Positions 18,201 through 27,176 of a DNA stretch of 64,000 bases are shown in pieces. Below the pieces are notes generated by a model. The model saw only the letters and a program-made list of their open reading frames with translations. It searched no databases and was not told where the DNA came from. Both the position numbers and the translations under genes were made by a program. Origin of the DNA: Paenibacillus glycanilyticus (GTDB lineage Bacteria; Bacillota; Bacilli; Paenibacillales; Paenibacillaceae). Where the stretch lies: NCBI RefSeq assembly GCF_030161375.1, contig NZ_BSSQ01000004.1, positions 62,001-126,000 of the forward strand, given 5' to 3'. How positions within the stretch are numbered: position 1 is the stretch's first letter; the number at the start of each line of letters is the position of its first letter.

Positions 18201-18605
18201 TTGGGTAGAAAAACGAGCATTTTCATTACTATCTTGGCAGCAGCCATTGCTATCGCTTCGAGTTATTATTACATTATGCTCTACACGCCCAATCATACAG
18301 TTAGTAAAGTACTAGATGCTTCAATACAGGGAGAATCGATTCAGGAATTAGATGCAACCAACAATGCTGTATTAGAATCTTTCTGGTCTAGCGTTAATGA
18401 AACAACGCGATTTAAGTATTCCATTAAAAGAGTAGAAGCGGGATGGAAGAAGAGAGAGTTCTTGGTATATATTGAAAAAATCAATTATAATCAAGAGAAT
18501 AATGTGACTGGTATTATCCATGGATCTCTCTATTTTAAATTGTCTCGTTCTTTCATCAACAATTGGACAATCACTGATATTAGAGTTACCGAGCAATTAA
18601 CATAA
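18201..18605 (+). CDS. Small membrane-anchored protein of unknown function
   Basis: A 134-residue protein with one N-terminal hydrophobic segment (IFITILAAAIAIASSYYYIM, about residues 7-27) and an extracytoplasmic mixed alpha/beta tail containing EFLVYIEKINY and GIIHGSLYFKLSRS. It starts with TTG 18201, with AAGGAGAAG at 18188-18196. It may be a lipid-free secreted or anchored domain; I recognise no family. It lies between arsC and the Dabb gene and may be co-transcribed with either. Confidence 0.6.
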   Translation: MGRKTSIFITILAAAIAIASSYYYIMLYTPNHTVSKVLDASIQGESIQELDATNNAVLESFWSSVNETTRFKYSIKRVEAGWKKREFLVYIEKINYNQENNVTGIIHGSLYFKLSRSFINNWTITDIRVTEQLT

Positions 18606-18620
18606 ATGGAGGTAAAACCT

Positions 18621-18923
18621 ATGTATGAACATCTCGTCGTTTTCAAGTTTAATACGAATATCACGCCTGCCAAACACCAGGAACTGCTGGATCAATTGCT
18701 GGGGTTTCAGGATCACATTCCCGGAATTCTCGATATGAGCGCAGGTCTCAACGTAACCGAAGAAACGGAAAATATACACGGATACACGCTTGGATTGCGG
18801 GTTACATTCGATAGCCTTGAATCACTTCGCGCATATGGACCTCATCCTCTCCATCAGGAATTTGTAAAGTCGCTAGACGGTCTGCTCGAGAATGTTGTAG
18901 TCGTTGATTACCCCAAGATCTAG
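18621..18923 (+). CDS. Dabb (stress-responsive A/B barrel) domain protein
   Basis: A 100-residue dimeric alpha/beta-barrel domain beginning YEHLVVFKF, with LGLRVTFDSLESLRAYGPHP and the closing HQEFVKSLDGLLENVVVVDY. These are typical of Dabb proteins, which are widespread and mostly of unknown function. ATG 18621 is chosen, 8 nt after GGAGGT at 18608-18613. The in-frame ATG at 18606 overlaps that site. Confidence 0.88.
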   Translation: MYEHLVVFKFNTNITPAKHQELLDQLLGFQDHIPGILDMSAGLNVTEETENIHGYTLGLRVTFDSLESLRAYGPHPLHQEFVKSLDGLLENVVVVDYPKI

Positions 18924-18935
18924 TTCACGTTCAAG

Positions 18936-18963
18936 CAGCCGGCATAGAGTCCGGCTGTTTTTT
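18936..18963 (+). terminator. Terminator after Dabb gene
   Basis: Perfect 7-bp stem CAGCCGG / CCGGCTG, 8-nt loop, then six T. Confidence 0.88.
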
Positions 18964-19053
18964 ATTGACTAAAGCGCAGGAATTCATCATATCAGCAATA
19001 AGAATAGGTTAGGTGATTGTTCCGAGTATCTAGAAAGGCAGGGGGAAGCCATT

Positions 19054-19749
19054 ATGAGTGAAAAAGTTGATGCAGCTGTACTAAATAATATCGTTTGGTG
19101 TGGAATCGTATGCGAGACGCACGGTATTACTGCAACTTCAAGCGAACATATATGGAAGACAACATCGAAATCTCCGCCATATTACCCAGACATGATTACA
19201 TCAAGCAGGCATGTAATTGTTGATGAGGTAATGGATATCATCACAAATAAAGAAATTAGCGGGATCAAGGATAGTTTCGCTAATCTAGATTTATCTCCTT
19301 ATGATTTTGAACTGTTATTTACAGCCGACTGGATCTATCATGAACCGGTGGTTAAGTTGGAGTCTATTCCGTCTGGATGGATTCATGTTACAACAGACAA
19401 TGAGTTCGCAGAGTGGAATTCCGCCCATGGTTTAGAAAATGTGATAAAACCTGACCTTATGAAGCGCTCAGATGTAAAGATTTATTTATATAGGAACAAG
19501 GGTGAAGTGTCAGGATTTATCGCTAATCTAAGCGCCAGCGCGGTAGGGATATCCAACGTGTTTTCAAGTGCTGACATCGATCATACATGGTCGGACATTC
19601 ATCATATAGTTGCATCAGATTTTCCGGGTTTACCTATGGTGGGTTACGAAAGCGGTACGTACCTTACCGCAGCCCTTAAATCGGGCTGGACATTTGTAGG
19701 ACCGCTTCGTGTATGGGGAAGAACAAACAGGAGGTCTACCGATGGCTGA
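19054..19749 (+). CDS. Uncharacterised protein, weakly GNAT-acetyltransferase-like
   Basis: A 231-residue soluble protein. The C-terminal part (DVKIYLYRNKGEVSGFIANL, then SGWTFVGPLRVW) has the strand-rich shape and closing VGPLRVW of GNAT-like acetyltransferases, but the acetyl-CoA loop Q/RxxGxG/A is not obvious. The N-terminal half (TSSEHIWKTTSKSPPYYPDM) is unusual. ATG 19054 follows AGGGGG. Its last 8 nt overlap the methyltransferase gene, and the AGGAGGT for that gene is inside this one, so the pair is coupled. The product might modify the same substrate, but this is inference. Confidence 0.65.
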   Translation: MSEKVDAAVLNNIVWCGIVCETHGITATSSEHIWKTTSKSPPYYPDMITSSRHVIVDEVMDIITNKEISGIKDSFANLDLSPYDFELLFTADWIYHEPVVKLESIPSGWIHVTTDNEFAEWNSAHGLENVIKPDLMKRSDVKIYLYRNKGEVSGFIANLSASAVGISNVFSSADIDHTWSDIHHIVASDFPGLPMVGYESGTYLTAALKSGWTFVGPLRVWGRTNRRSTDG

Positions 19750-20479
19750 CAAAATATTTGAGGAACCTAGGCTTGCAGAATTATATGACTGGTTTGATAC
19801 TCCCGACCGTCCGGATCTTGATCATTATGCTTCGATGGCAACGGAGTTTCAGGCCCATTCCATTATTGATCTTGGCTGCGGGACGGGTAATCTTGCTTGT
19901 AGATTGGCTAGCATGGGCAAGGAGGTTATTGGTATCGATCCGGCGATGGCTTCGCTTAACGTTGCAAAAGGCAAGGATTACGGTACTAGGGTCAAATGGC
20001 TTCATGGGACAATTGATGCTATTCAAGGAATGCAGGTAGATCTCGTTACGATGACGGGGAACGTTGCGCAGGTTTTTATAACAGACGAAGAGTGGACGGG
20101 TATGCTCCGTGCTTGCCAAGAGGCGATTCGTCCGGGGGGAAGGCTGGTATTTGAAGTTAGGGATCCTGCTATGGAAGCTTGGAACAATTGGAATCGGGAG
20201 AGCACCTACCAGTGTCTTGAACGTTCGGATTTCGGGAGAGTGGAGACATGGGTCGATCTCTTGGAAGTGAACCTTCCGTGGGTAACGTTTCGGCATACTT
20301 TTATATTTTGCAGGGAAGGCAAGGAGCTTACTTCAGACTCTACACTGCGGTTCCGAAGTAAGGAAGAAATAATGGACGCCTTATCAGAAGCCCGATTTGT
20401 TGTCGAAGAAATTCGGGACGCGCCGGATCGGCCGGGGCTGGAATTCGTATTTATAGCTCGCCGAGCAATATCCGAGTAA
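19742..20479 (+). CDS. Class I SAM-dependent methyltransferase
   Basis: A 245-residue methyltransferase with SAM motif IIDLGCGTGNLACRLASMGK, acidic EVIGIDPAMASL, LVTMTGNVAQVF and IRPGGRLVFEVRDP. This resembles small-molecule methyltransferases of the YcgJ/UbiE type. ATG 19742 follows AGGAGGT (19729-19735), which is inside the preceding gene; a start at 19709 would be further inside it. It is co-translated with the 19054 gene and ended by a terminator. Confidence 0.87.
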   Translation: MADKIFEEPRLAELYDWFDTPDRPDLDHYASMATEFQAHSIIDLGCGTGNLACRLASMGKEVIGIDPAMASLNVAKGKDYGTRVKWLHGTIDAIQGMQVDLVTMTGNVAQVFITDEEWTGMLRACQEAIRPGGRLVFEVRDPAMEAWNNWNRESTYQCLERSDFGRVETWVDLLEVNLPWVTFRHTFIFCREGKELTSDSTLRFRSKEEIMDALSEARFVVEEIRDAPDRPGLEFVFIARRAISE

Positions 20480-20497
20480 ACGTAAGTTTCATCCAAA

Positions 20498-20545
20498 CAG
20501 CGGCAGTCTAAGACTTTTTCGAGTCTTGGACCGTCGCTGTTTTTA
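20498..20545 (+). terminator. Terminator after methyltransferase
   Basis: Two-part stem: CAGCG (20498-20502) / CGCTG (20535-20539) outside and AAGACT / AGTCTT inside, then six T. Confidence 0.75.
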
Positions 20546-20579
20546 TTTTTTCGATTCCATTTCACCAAACAAGCAAAAG

Positions 20580-20645
20580 GTAAAAATATTACTCCTGAAC
20601 GAGTCGCAAGGCTATACCGTAATCGCGGATATCCCATGCTAGAAT
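20580..20645 (+). promoter_or_regulatory. Promoter with conserved upstream element (copy 2)
   Basis: TAGAAT (20640-20645) is a -10 candidate. The 60 bp upstream align without gaps to those before the FAD oxidoreductase at 8957 and share CGAGT, GCTATACCGT and TCCC.TGCTA blocks at identical spacing from the -10. This points to one shared regulator for both genes. Confidence 0.55.
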
Positions 20646-20711
20646 TAGCTCCATAATAGATCGGCAAGTTGATCAGGCATAATCGACAGCCGGGAATGTG
20701 GGGCTAAATAG

Positions 20712-22085
20712 ATGAATCAATTTACGCTAAAAAGCAAGCAGATCCCGCTCAATTCTTCCTTTGACGTCATTGTAGTTGGAGGCGGGCCAGCGGGCTGTAC
20801 CGCTGCTGCTGCGGCGGCCCGAGAAGGAGTGCGAACGCTTCTGATCGAAGCGACGGGAAGTCTTGGAGGCATGGGGACATCGGGACTTGTTCCTGCGTGG
20901 TGCCCATTTTCAGATAAGCAAAAGATGGTCTACCGCGGTCTTGCGGCCACAGTGTTTGAAACGCTGAAAGCACAAATGCCGCATGTACGCAAAGACGCGC
21001 TCGACTGGGTGCCGATTGAGCCGGAGAAGCTGAAGCGGGTATACGATAACCTGGTGACGGAAGCGGGAGCAAAGGTGTTGTTCCTGACCTCGCTGGCAGA
21101 TGTCGAGAGAGATGAAGAGGGCAACGTAACGGCAATCGTCGTTCTGAATAAAAGCGGACTGCAAGCTTTCCAGGCTAAAGTATTTGTCGATTGTACGGGA
21201 GATGGCGATGTTGCGGCTTGGGCCGGAGCGGAGTATGAGAAAGGGGACGCGGAGACCGGTGAGCTTCAGCCTGCCACCCATTGCTTCATCCTTGGCAACG
21301 TGGATGATTACGCATATATAAACGGGGTGAATTTGCACGCCGAAAATCCTTCAAGCCCTATTCATGAAGTGTTTGAATCGGGCCAATATCCTGGCATTCC
21401 GGACAAGCATATTTGCAACAACATGGTTGCGCCGGGCTCTGTAGGTTTTAATGCGGGGCATCTGTGGGGCGTAGACAACACGGATACGTTCAGCGTATCC
21501 GATGCGATGATCGAAGGACGCAAGATGGCGGCAGACTATCGGGACATGCTGGCAAAGGTTCAGCCTGCTGCCTTCGCGAATGCATTCGTCATGACGACAG
21601 GTACGCTAATTGGCACACGGGAGTCACGGCGCATTATTGGCGACTACGTTTTGACGGCACAGGATTATATGGAACGCAAAAGCTTCGAAGATGAAATTTG
21701 CCGGAATAGTTATTTCCTCGATATTCATGGCACGAAGGCGGAGCAGCAGAGAGGCAAAGGTTCGAATCTGGCCTTAACGTTGTATGGCCCTGGCGACTCG
21801 CATGGCATTCCGTACCGTTGCCTGACACCGCGCGGACTTCGTAACGTGCTTGTTGCCGGACGCAGTATCTCTTGTGATCGTCAAGTGCTCGGCAGCGTTC
21901 GGGTTATGCCGGTTTGTCTGGCGATGGGGGAAGCGGCGGGACTTGCCGCTGCGCTTGCTGCTCGAGAGGCGAATAACGATGTGCATGCGGTGAATGTTGC
22001 GACGCTTCGCCGCAGATTACAAGAAGAGGGCGCTTATTTACCGGAGATTTCCGAGATCATGCAGGAGGTGAATGCCGGTGAGTAA
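20712..22085 (+). CDS. FAD-dependent oxidoreductase (FAD_oxidored family)
   Basis: A 457-residue flavoprotein. It has Rossmann motif VIVVGGGPAGCTAAAAAARE, LLIEATGSLGGMGTSGLVP, FVDCTGDGDVAAWAGAEYEK and the C-terminal VLVAGRSISCDRQVLGSVRV. It lacks the extra C-terminal domain of the protein at 8957 and is close in length and motif order to the broken gene at 28862. The reaction is unknown; it presumably oxidises a sugar or cyclitol intermediate. It has no signal peptide. It opens an operon with a sugar ABC importer, whose first permease starts inside its last codons. Confidence 0.87.
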   Translation: MNQFTLKSKQIPLNSSFDVIVVGGGPAGCTAAAAAAREGVRTLLIEATGSLGGMGTSGLVPAWCPFSDKQKMVYRGLAATVFETLKAQMPHVRKDALDWVPIEPEKLKRVYDNLVTEAGAKVLFLTSLADVERDEEGNVTAIVVLNKSGLQAFQAKVFVDCTGDGDVAAWAGAEYEKGDAETGELQPATHCFILGNVDDYAYINGVNLHAENPSSPIHEVFESGQYPGIPDKHICNNMVAPGSVGFNAGHLWGVDNTDTFSVSDAMIEGRKMAADYRDMLAKVQPAAFANAFVMTTGTLIGTRESRRIIGDYVLTAQDYMERKSFEDEICRNSYFLDIHGTKAEQQRGKGSNLALTLYGPGDSHGIPYRCLTPRGLRNVLVAGRSISCDRQVLGSVRVMPVCLAMGEAAGLAAALAAREANNDVHAVNVATLRRRLQEEGAYLPEISEIMQEVNAGE

Positions 22086-23022
22086 TCAAGTTATGGTACA
22101 GAAGGCGACCGCGGCAAAAACAGAGAAGAAAACATACTGGACCCGCAAGCGGCGCGAGCAATGGGCGGGTTGGATTTTTATAGCTCCGGAAGTCATTGGC
22201 ATGCTTATTCTATCCGTATTCCCCCTAGTATGCAGCTTGTTCCTGAGCTTAACGGAATGGAATCTAGTAGGCGGTTTTTCGGCCATTCATTTTATCGGAT
22301 TCGATAACTTTGTTAATCTGTTCAAGGATAATCACTTTATTAAAGCTTTGAAGAACAATGTGCTGTTTACGGTTGGAACGGTACCGCTGACGATTGTGAT
22401 GGGTATCATTCTGGCGGCGCTGATCCATAAGAAGCTGCATTTCAAATCGTATTTCAAAGCCGCTTTCTTCATCCCTTATATTTGCTCGACGGTAGCGATT
22501 GCGGCGGTATGGCAAGCTTTGTACCATCCTTCCAAGGGGCCGCTGAATCAGTTGCTCATGGACATGGGAATGTCCCATCCGCCGCGTTGGCTGGTAGACA
22601 CGGGCTTCTCTCTGATCGCTATCATGATTATTTATATTTGGCAGATTCTTGGCTACCAGATCATTATATTCCTCGCCGGGATGACGAACATTCCGGACGA
22701 GTTGTATGAGGCGGCTACGATCGACGGGGCATCGGGCATGCAGCAGTTCCGCAAGATTACGGTGCCGCTCTTAGGTCCAACAACCTTTTTCCTCGTTATT
22801 ACGAGCACGATTTCGTCATTTAAAGTATTCGACATGATCAAGTTCCTAACAAACGGCGGGCCGAATTACTCCAGTACGGTTATTGTGTATCAGATTTATG
22901 AGGAAGGGTTCGAACGGTTCCAGATGGGTTACGCTTCGGCGATGTCTTGGGTGCTGTTCCTCATTATTCTGCTGGTTACGTCCGTTACCTGGATGACGCA
23001 AAGCAAGAAGGTCCATTACTAA
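22078..23022 (+). CDS. Sugar ABC transporter permease, MalF type
   Basis: CUT1 permease with about six membrane helices and the EAA loop ELYEAATIDGASGMQQFRKI. GTG 22078 is 9 nt after AGGAGG at 22063-22068; ATG 22072 is only 3 nt away. It overlaps the end of the FAD oxidoreductase gene by 8 nt and so is translationally coupled to it. It pairs with the MalG-type permease 23 nt downstream and the lipoprotein at 23987. Confidence 0.9.
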   Translation: MSNQVMVQKATAAKTEKKTYWTRKRREQWAGWIFIAPEVIGMLILSVFPLVCSLFLSLTEWNLVGGFSAIHFIGFDNFVNLFKDNHFIKALKNNVLFTVGTVPLTIVMGIILAALIHKKLHFKSYFKAAFFIPYICSTVAIAAVWQALYHPSKGPLNQLLMDMGMSHPPRWLVDTGFSLIAIMIIYIWQILGYQIIIFLAGMTNIPDELYEAATIDGASGMQQFRKITVPLLGPTTFFLVITSTISSFKVFDMIKFLTNGGPNYSSTVIVYQIYEEGFERFQMGYASAMSWVLFLIILLVTSVTWMTQSKKVHY

Positions 23023-23045
23023 CACGGAAGAAAGGAGCTAGGTCG

Positions 23046-23882
23046 ATGTCATTTCAAAAGTTTAAATTAAGCAATATTATTCTAACGTTTCTGTTCGCCG
23101 TCTTATCTTTATTCTTCTTATTGCCGTTAATATGGATGTTGTCTGCTTCTGCGAAGACAGAGCGCGACGTATGGACGTTTCCGATCCAATGGATACCGAA
23201 AGATTGGAACTGGGTCAGCAACTTCAAGGCAGTATGGATGGGCGATGTATCGTTTGGCCTGTTCTATATGAATTCGATCAAGATTGCCGTTATCTCAACG
23301 CTTGCGACGGTATTGTTCTCGGCGATGGCCGGTTATGCCTTATCCAAGCTTCAATTTAAAGGGAAAGCAGCCGTATTCAGCTTAATGCTGGCTTTCATGA
23401 TGATTCCGGAGCAGGCGACACTTGTGCCTCGCTATATCATGATCAAAGAATTAGGCCTGTACGACTCCCATGGGGCGCTCATTCTAATGGGGATTTTCTC
23501 GAGTTACTTCGCTTTCCTGCTGCGGCAATTCATGCTTGGTATCCATAACGATATGCTGGAGGCGGCAGAGCTGGACGGAGCGGGTTTCTTCCGGGTATTC
23601 ATCAGCGTCATGGTGCCGCTTAGCCGGCCGATTCTGGCGACGGTTGGGATCATTAAGTTCATTTGGACCTGGAATGATTACCAAGGGCCGCTTATTATGC
23701 TCAACTCCTCGAAGCTGTTTACGATTCCGCTTGGCATGCAGTTTTTCCAAGAGGAATTCGGCACGCGTATTGCCGTCATGATGATGGCTTCCGTTGCGGC
23801 TATTATTCCGCTATTGGTTCTATTCCTGGCCTTGCAGAAGCAAGTTATTGAAGGGATAGCGATCGGCGGGGTCAAAGGATAA
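23046..23882 (+). CDS. Sugar ABC transporter permease, MalG type
   Basis: A 278-residue CUT1 permease with six helices, EAA loop MLEAAELDGAGFFRVFISVM and the typical C-terminus VIEGIAIGGVKG. ATG 23046 follows AAGGAGCTAGG. The longer frame from 22947 reads through the preceding permease and is not used. It forms the channel with the upstream permease. Confidence 0.92.
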   Translation: MSFQKFKLSNIILTFLFAVLSLFFLLPLIWMLSASAKTERDVWTFPIQWIPKDWNWVSNFKAVWMGDVSFGLFYMNSIKIAVISTLATVLFSAMAGYALSKLQFKGKAAVFSLMLAFMMIPEQATLVPRYIMIKELGLYDSHGALILMGIFSSYFAFLLRQFMLGIHNDMLEAAELDGAGFFRVFISVMVPLSRPILATVGIIKFIWTWNDYQGPLIMLNSSKLFTIPLGMQFFQEEFGTRIAVMMMASVAAIIPLLVLFLALQKQVIEGIAIGGVKG

Positions 23883-23986
23883 CAAGTCAAAAATGTCTAC
23901 GCGCTTATCTCAAATCTGTACACGGTATAAGAAAAATGAGAGTTGTATAATTAGCCTGCAGCAAACAATTATAGGGGGAGTTAAAT

Positions 23987-25342
23987 ATGAAAAAGATAGC
24001 TTTGACACTTGTAAGCGCATTGACAGTGTTCTCTCTTGCGGCATGCGGAGGCAATAGCGGCAACGGTAACAATACGTCTGCGGCTAACGGCAACAAGCCG
24101 GCTGCTTCCGAACAATCGGAGAAGCCGGCAGGCAAAGAGAAAATCAAATTCTATACCTTTAAGGCCAGCACTGAGGAAGAACCGATGTTCCAAGCTGTAA
24201 AGGCTTACAATGAATCGCAGGACAAAGTAGAAGTGGAATACGAGTCGCTTGTGCAAAACAGCAATAGTACCGATTTCATGAAGAAGCTTGATATTCTCGT
24301 GGCAGGCGGCGAAGCGGTTGACGTATTTATGACCGGCAGCGAGGAAGAATTGCTGGAGCGCGCATCGCGTGGCGTTGTTGAACCGCTTAACTCGTACCTG
24401 GAGAAAGAAGCGGTTAAACCGGAAGAAGAGTATAACAAGGTGATTAAATTAAACAGCGATATTTACGGGCTGATGACAAGCTCGACGCAATGGTTCACCG
24501 TGTTCAATAAAGATCATCTGGAGAAAGCGGGTCTTGAGCTTCCTAAGATGGGCTGGACGTGGGATGACTTCAGAGGTTATGCCAAAAAACTTACCATGGA
24601 CGGGCATTACGGTACGTACTTCCATACATGGGGCGAATACGCCGATGTCATCGCTTATACCGAACGTCCGAATCCGCAATTGGATGCAGACATGAAACCA
24701 ATCTTTGATGATCCTTCCTTCAAATATTTCTTTGAACTGCGCCGCGCGATGGAGCAGGAAGACAAAAGCGTAGAACCTTATGCAGACGTGCTGGCATCGA
24801 ATTACCACGTATTGCAGCAGTTCTTTGCAGGTAACGCGAGTATGCTTGTTGTACCAAGCTATGCGGTAAGAGCCGGTCTTAACCTTGAGAAATTCCCGCA
24901 TGAATTCCAAATGATGTACGCTCCGGTTCCTCGTTCTGTCGATGCGACGGAAGTCGGCATGACAAACATTTCGGGCGGCGGACTTGCGATTGGCGCGAAA
25001 TCGGAGCATAAAGAAGCCGCTTATGATTTCATCAGATGGATTTCGAAAGAAGCTTATAAGTACACGAAAGAAATTCCATCTTTCAAAGGCGTAGACGGCG
25101 CGGCGCTGATCAATGATTTCTTCAAAGACAATACCGATTTGATTGATACCACTTCTTTGGCTAATACGTTGTTTGATCCAAATAACAAAATGCCGGATGC
25201 GTTCAGCGTTCCTTACGGCGCGGAATTGAAGAAAATCGTAGAAGACGGCTTCTCCAGCTATATGCTCGATAACCGCGATTTTGACGAAGTGAAAGCTTCG
25301 ATGACAGACGAAGTAAACAAAGTCGTCGAGGCGAATAAATAG
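23987..25342 (+). CDS. Extracellular sugar-binding lipoprotein
   Basis: Family 1 solute-binding protein of 451 residues with a lipoprotein signal (lipobox LAAC, Cys20) and a Gly/Asn linker, then a two-lobed binding domain (GLELPKMGWTWDDFRGYAKK). GGGGGAG precedes ATG 23987. The 104-bp gap before it holds a TATAAT at 23946-23951, so it may have its own promoter and be made in excess over the permeases, as is common. The YesM/YesN pair downstream probably senses this sugar or controls this importer. Confidence 0.91.
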   Translation: MKKIALTLVSALTVFSLAACGGNSGNGNNTSAANGNKPAASEQSEKPAGKEKIKFYTFKASTEEEPMFQAVKAYNESQDKVEVEYESLVQNSNSTDFMKKLDILVAGGEAVDVFMTGSEEELLERASRGVVEPLNSYLEKEAVKPEEEYNKVIKLNSDIYGLMTSSTQWFTVFNKDHLEKAGLELPKMGWTWDDFRGYAKKLTMDGHYGTYFHTWGEYADVIAYTERPNPQLDADMKPIFDDPSFKYFFELRRAMEQEDKSVEPYADVLASNYHVLQQFFAGNASMLVVPSYAVRAGLNLEKFPHEFQMMYAPVPRSVDATEVGMTNISGGGLAIGAKSEHKEAAYDFIRWISKEAYKYTKEIPSFKGVDGAALINDFFKDNTDLIDTTSLANTLFDPNNKMPDAFSVPYGAELKKIVEDGFSSYMLDNRDFDEVKASMTDEVNKVVEANK

Positions 25343-25424
25343 GAAATACTGACAGGCAAAAGTGCGGAGGAGTACTTTATAATAAAAGGAAAATGCACAC
25401 GCTTGGGACAAGGATGATCACTTC

Positions 25425-27176
25425 ATGGAATGGCTTAGTCGATTTTCTCTGCATCGCAAATTGCAGTTTTCGTTCTTGATCCTGATTTTGTTTCCTTTTA
25501 TCGCCGTAACGTTCTGGTCGTACTCCTCTCTGAAGCAGAATGTGAGCGATAAGTTTACCCGATCCAATATGGAGACCCTTACGGTTATCGGGAACCAGAT
25601 CGAGAAAACGATCGATAACATTTCTTTTGCCTCCGTCTATTTCTCGGAGTCGTACAATCCTGATATTCTGGAAAGCTTTCGGTATCTTAAAGATGCCGAA
25701 AGCTTTGCTAGTTTCCAGACGTACGACCATTATTCCAATCTGATGTCGATGGCGGATATTTTGCTCATGCAATCGGCAGATGCCAATCTCAAGATGATGC
25801 TGGTGAACCGGAAGAACAAAATGATTATGGGCGATAGCTCGGCGCCCGTATTTGCAAGCTTGCCGGAGTCGTTCCTGCAGGAAGCAATCGGACTTAACGA
25901 GAAGGAAACGACGGCTTTGCAATGGTTCCCATCCGGTGAGGCTAATGCCGCACCGGAATACTATTACGCTGTCCGTTTCATTATCGATCCCCGCAATCAT
26001 GCCAAGCTGGCTACCTTATATATTGGTATACCGCAATCATATTTTCATAGCTTGCTGGATACGGGCAATCCCGACATCGCTTTCACTTTAACCGACAAGT
26101 CCGGCGGAATGATCGCGAGGAATGGCGGGGGGCAGAGCGGCGATGCCAAGAATAGGCTCGTTAGCAAGGTTGCGATTCCGAAGACGGGCTGGCTGTTAAG
26201 CGCAGAGATGAAGAGAAGTTTCATCGACAGCCAGATTAACCGGGAATTTCTGGTGACGCTTTCGGTCGTCGGTTTGTTTTTCTTGACCTTCTTAATCTTG
26301 TCCATGCTCTTAGCGGGTTATATCAATAAGCCGATTAGCCTACTTCGCTCGAGTATCAAGCAATATGTCGGAGGCAAGCGGGATATCCGGATTCCGGTTC
26401 ATGGCAAAGACGAGGTAGCAGCATTGTCTTCAGCTTTTAACCATATGCTGGACGATATTAACGGCTTGCTGGAAAAGGTAGAGAGCGAGCAAGAGGAGAA
26501 ACGTTTGCTAGAACTTCAGGCGCTTGCCGCGCAAATCCGGCCGCATTTTCTGCTCAATACCCTTAATTCGATCAAAGTCAGCTTGCTGATGACTGGCGAC
26601 AAGCCGCATGGGAACATGATTGATGCCTTGATGAAGATGTTGCGCGCATACGTTCATATCGATCAGCCGCTGAAGCTGGCGGATGACTGCAAGGTACTGG
26701 AGAGCTACGTTCAGATTATGCAAATCCGCAACCGCATGGATATATCCTTTACCCATGAACTCGGAGAAGGCACGGAGTCGCTCCAAATGCCAAGATTATT
26801 GCTGCAGCCTATTGTGGAAAATGCGATTTACCACGGTTTTGCTGCCCGCCCTCAGCATCCGGCTATACAAATTACAGCCAGGCTTACTCAGGAATGGCTG
26901 GAGATCACCGTCAGCGATAATGGGCGCGGAATGAGCGGGGATAAGATCGAGCGGCTTAACCGGAAGCTTCATGGCTTGGAGCAGGACCTCCCTTTGCAGA
27001 ACGAGAGGGGAGTAGGATTGATTAATACGGCCCGAAGGCTGCAGGTGTTATACGGCTATCAGTCTCGGTTAACGGCAGCGTCACGGGAAGACGGCGACGG
27101 CTTAAGCTTCACTCTTAACATACCGATAACGACGATAAGCAAGGAGGCTGTCATTCATGAAGGCGATGCTAATTGA
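25425..27176 (+). CDS. Sensor histidine kinase, YesM family
   Basis: A 583-residue membrane kinase. It has helix 1 (FSFLILILFPFIAVTFWSYS region), a ~230-residue extracellular sensor, helix 2 (VVGLFFLTFLILSMLLAGY) and a HAMP linker. The His_kinase domain has QIRPHFLLNTLNSI (His374), followed by the N-box PIVENAIYHGF and G-boxes DNGRGM and GVGLINTARRL. YesM-type kinases detect carbohydrate availability outside the cell, often with the binding lipoprotein, and phosphorylate a YesN partner. The partner gene overlaps this one by 20 nt. Confidence 0.92.
   Translation: MEWLSRFSLHRKLQFSFLILILFPFIAVTFWSYSSLKQNVSDKFTRSNMETLTVIGNQIEKTIDNISFASVYFSESYNPDILESFRYLKDAESFASFQTYDHYSNLMSMADILLMQSADANLKMMLVNRKNKMIMGDSSAPVFASLPESFLQEAIGLNEKETTALQWFPSGEANAAPEYYYAVRFIIDPRNHAKLATLYIGIPQSYFHSLLDTGNPDIAFTLTDKSGGMIARNGGGQSGDAKNRLVSKVAIPKTGWLLSAEMKRSFIDSQINREFLVTLSVVGLFFLTFLILSMLLAGYINKPISLLRSSIKQYVGGKRDIRIPVHGKDEVAALSSAFNHMLDDINGLLEKVESEQEEKRLLELQALAAQIRPHFLLNTLNSIKVSLLMTGDKPHGNMIDALMKMLRAYVHIDQPLKLADDCKVLESYVQIMQIRNRMDISFTHELGEGTESLQMPRLLLQPIVENAIYHGFAARPQHPAIQITARLTQEWLEITVSDNGRGMSGDKIERLNRKLHGLEQDLPLQNERGVGLINTARRLQVLYGYQSRLTAASREDGDGLSFTLNIPITTISKEAVIHEGDAN

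Noticed and set aside
24449..25411. Minus-strand frame of 320 codons opposite the lipoprotein gene
   Set aside because: Antisense to a complete lipoprotein gene with signal peptide; composition and lack of motifs indicate a shadow.
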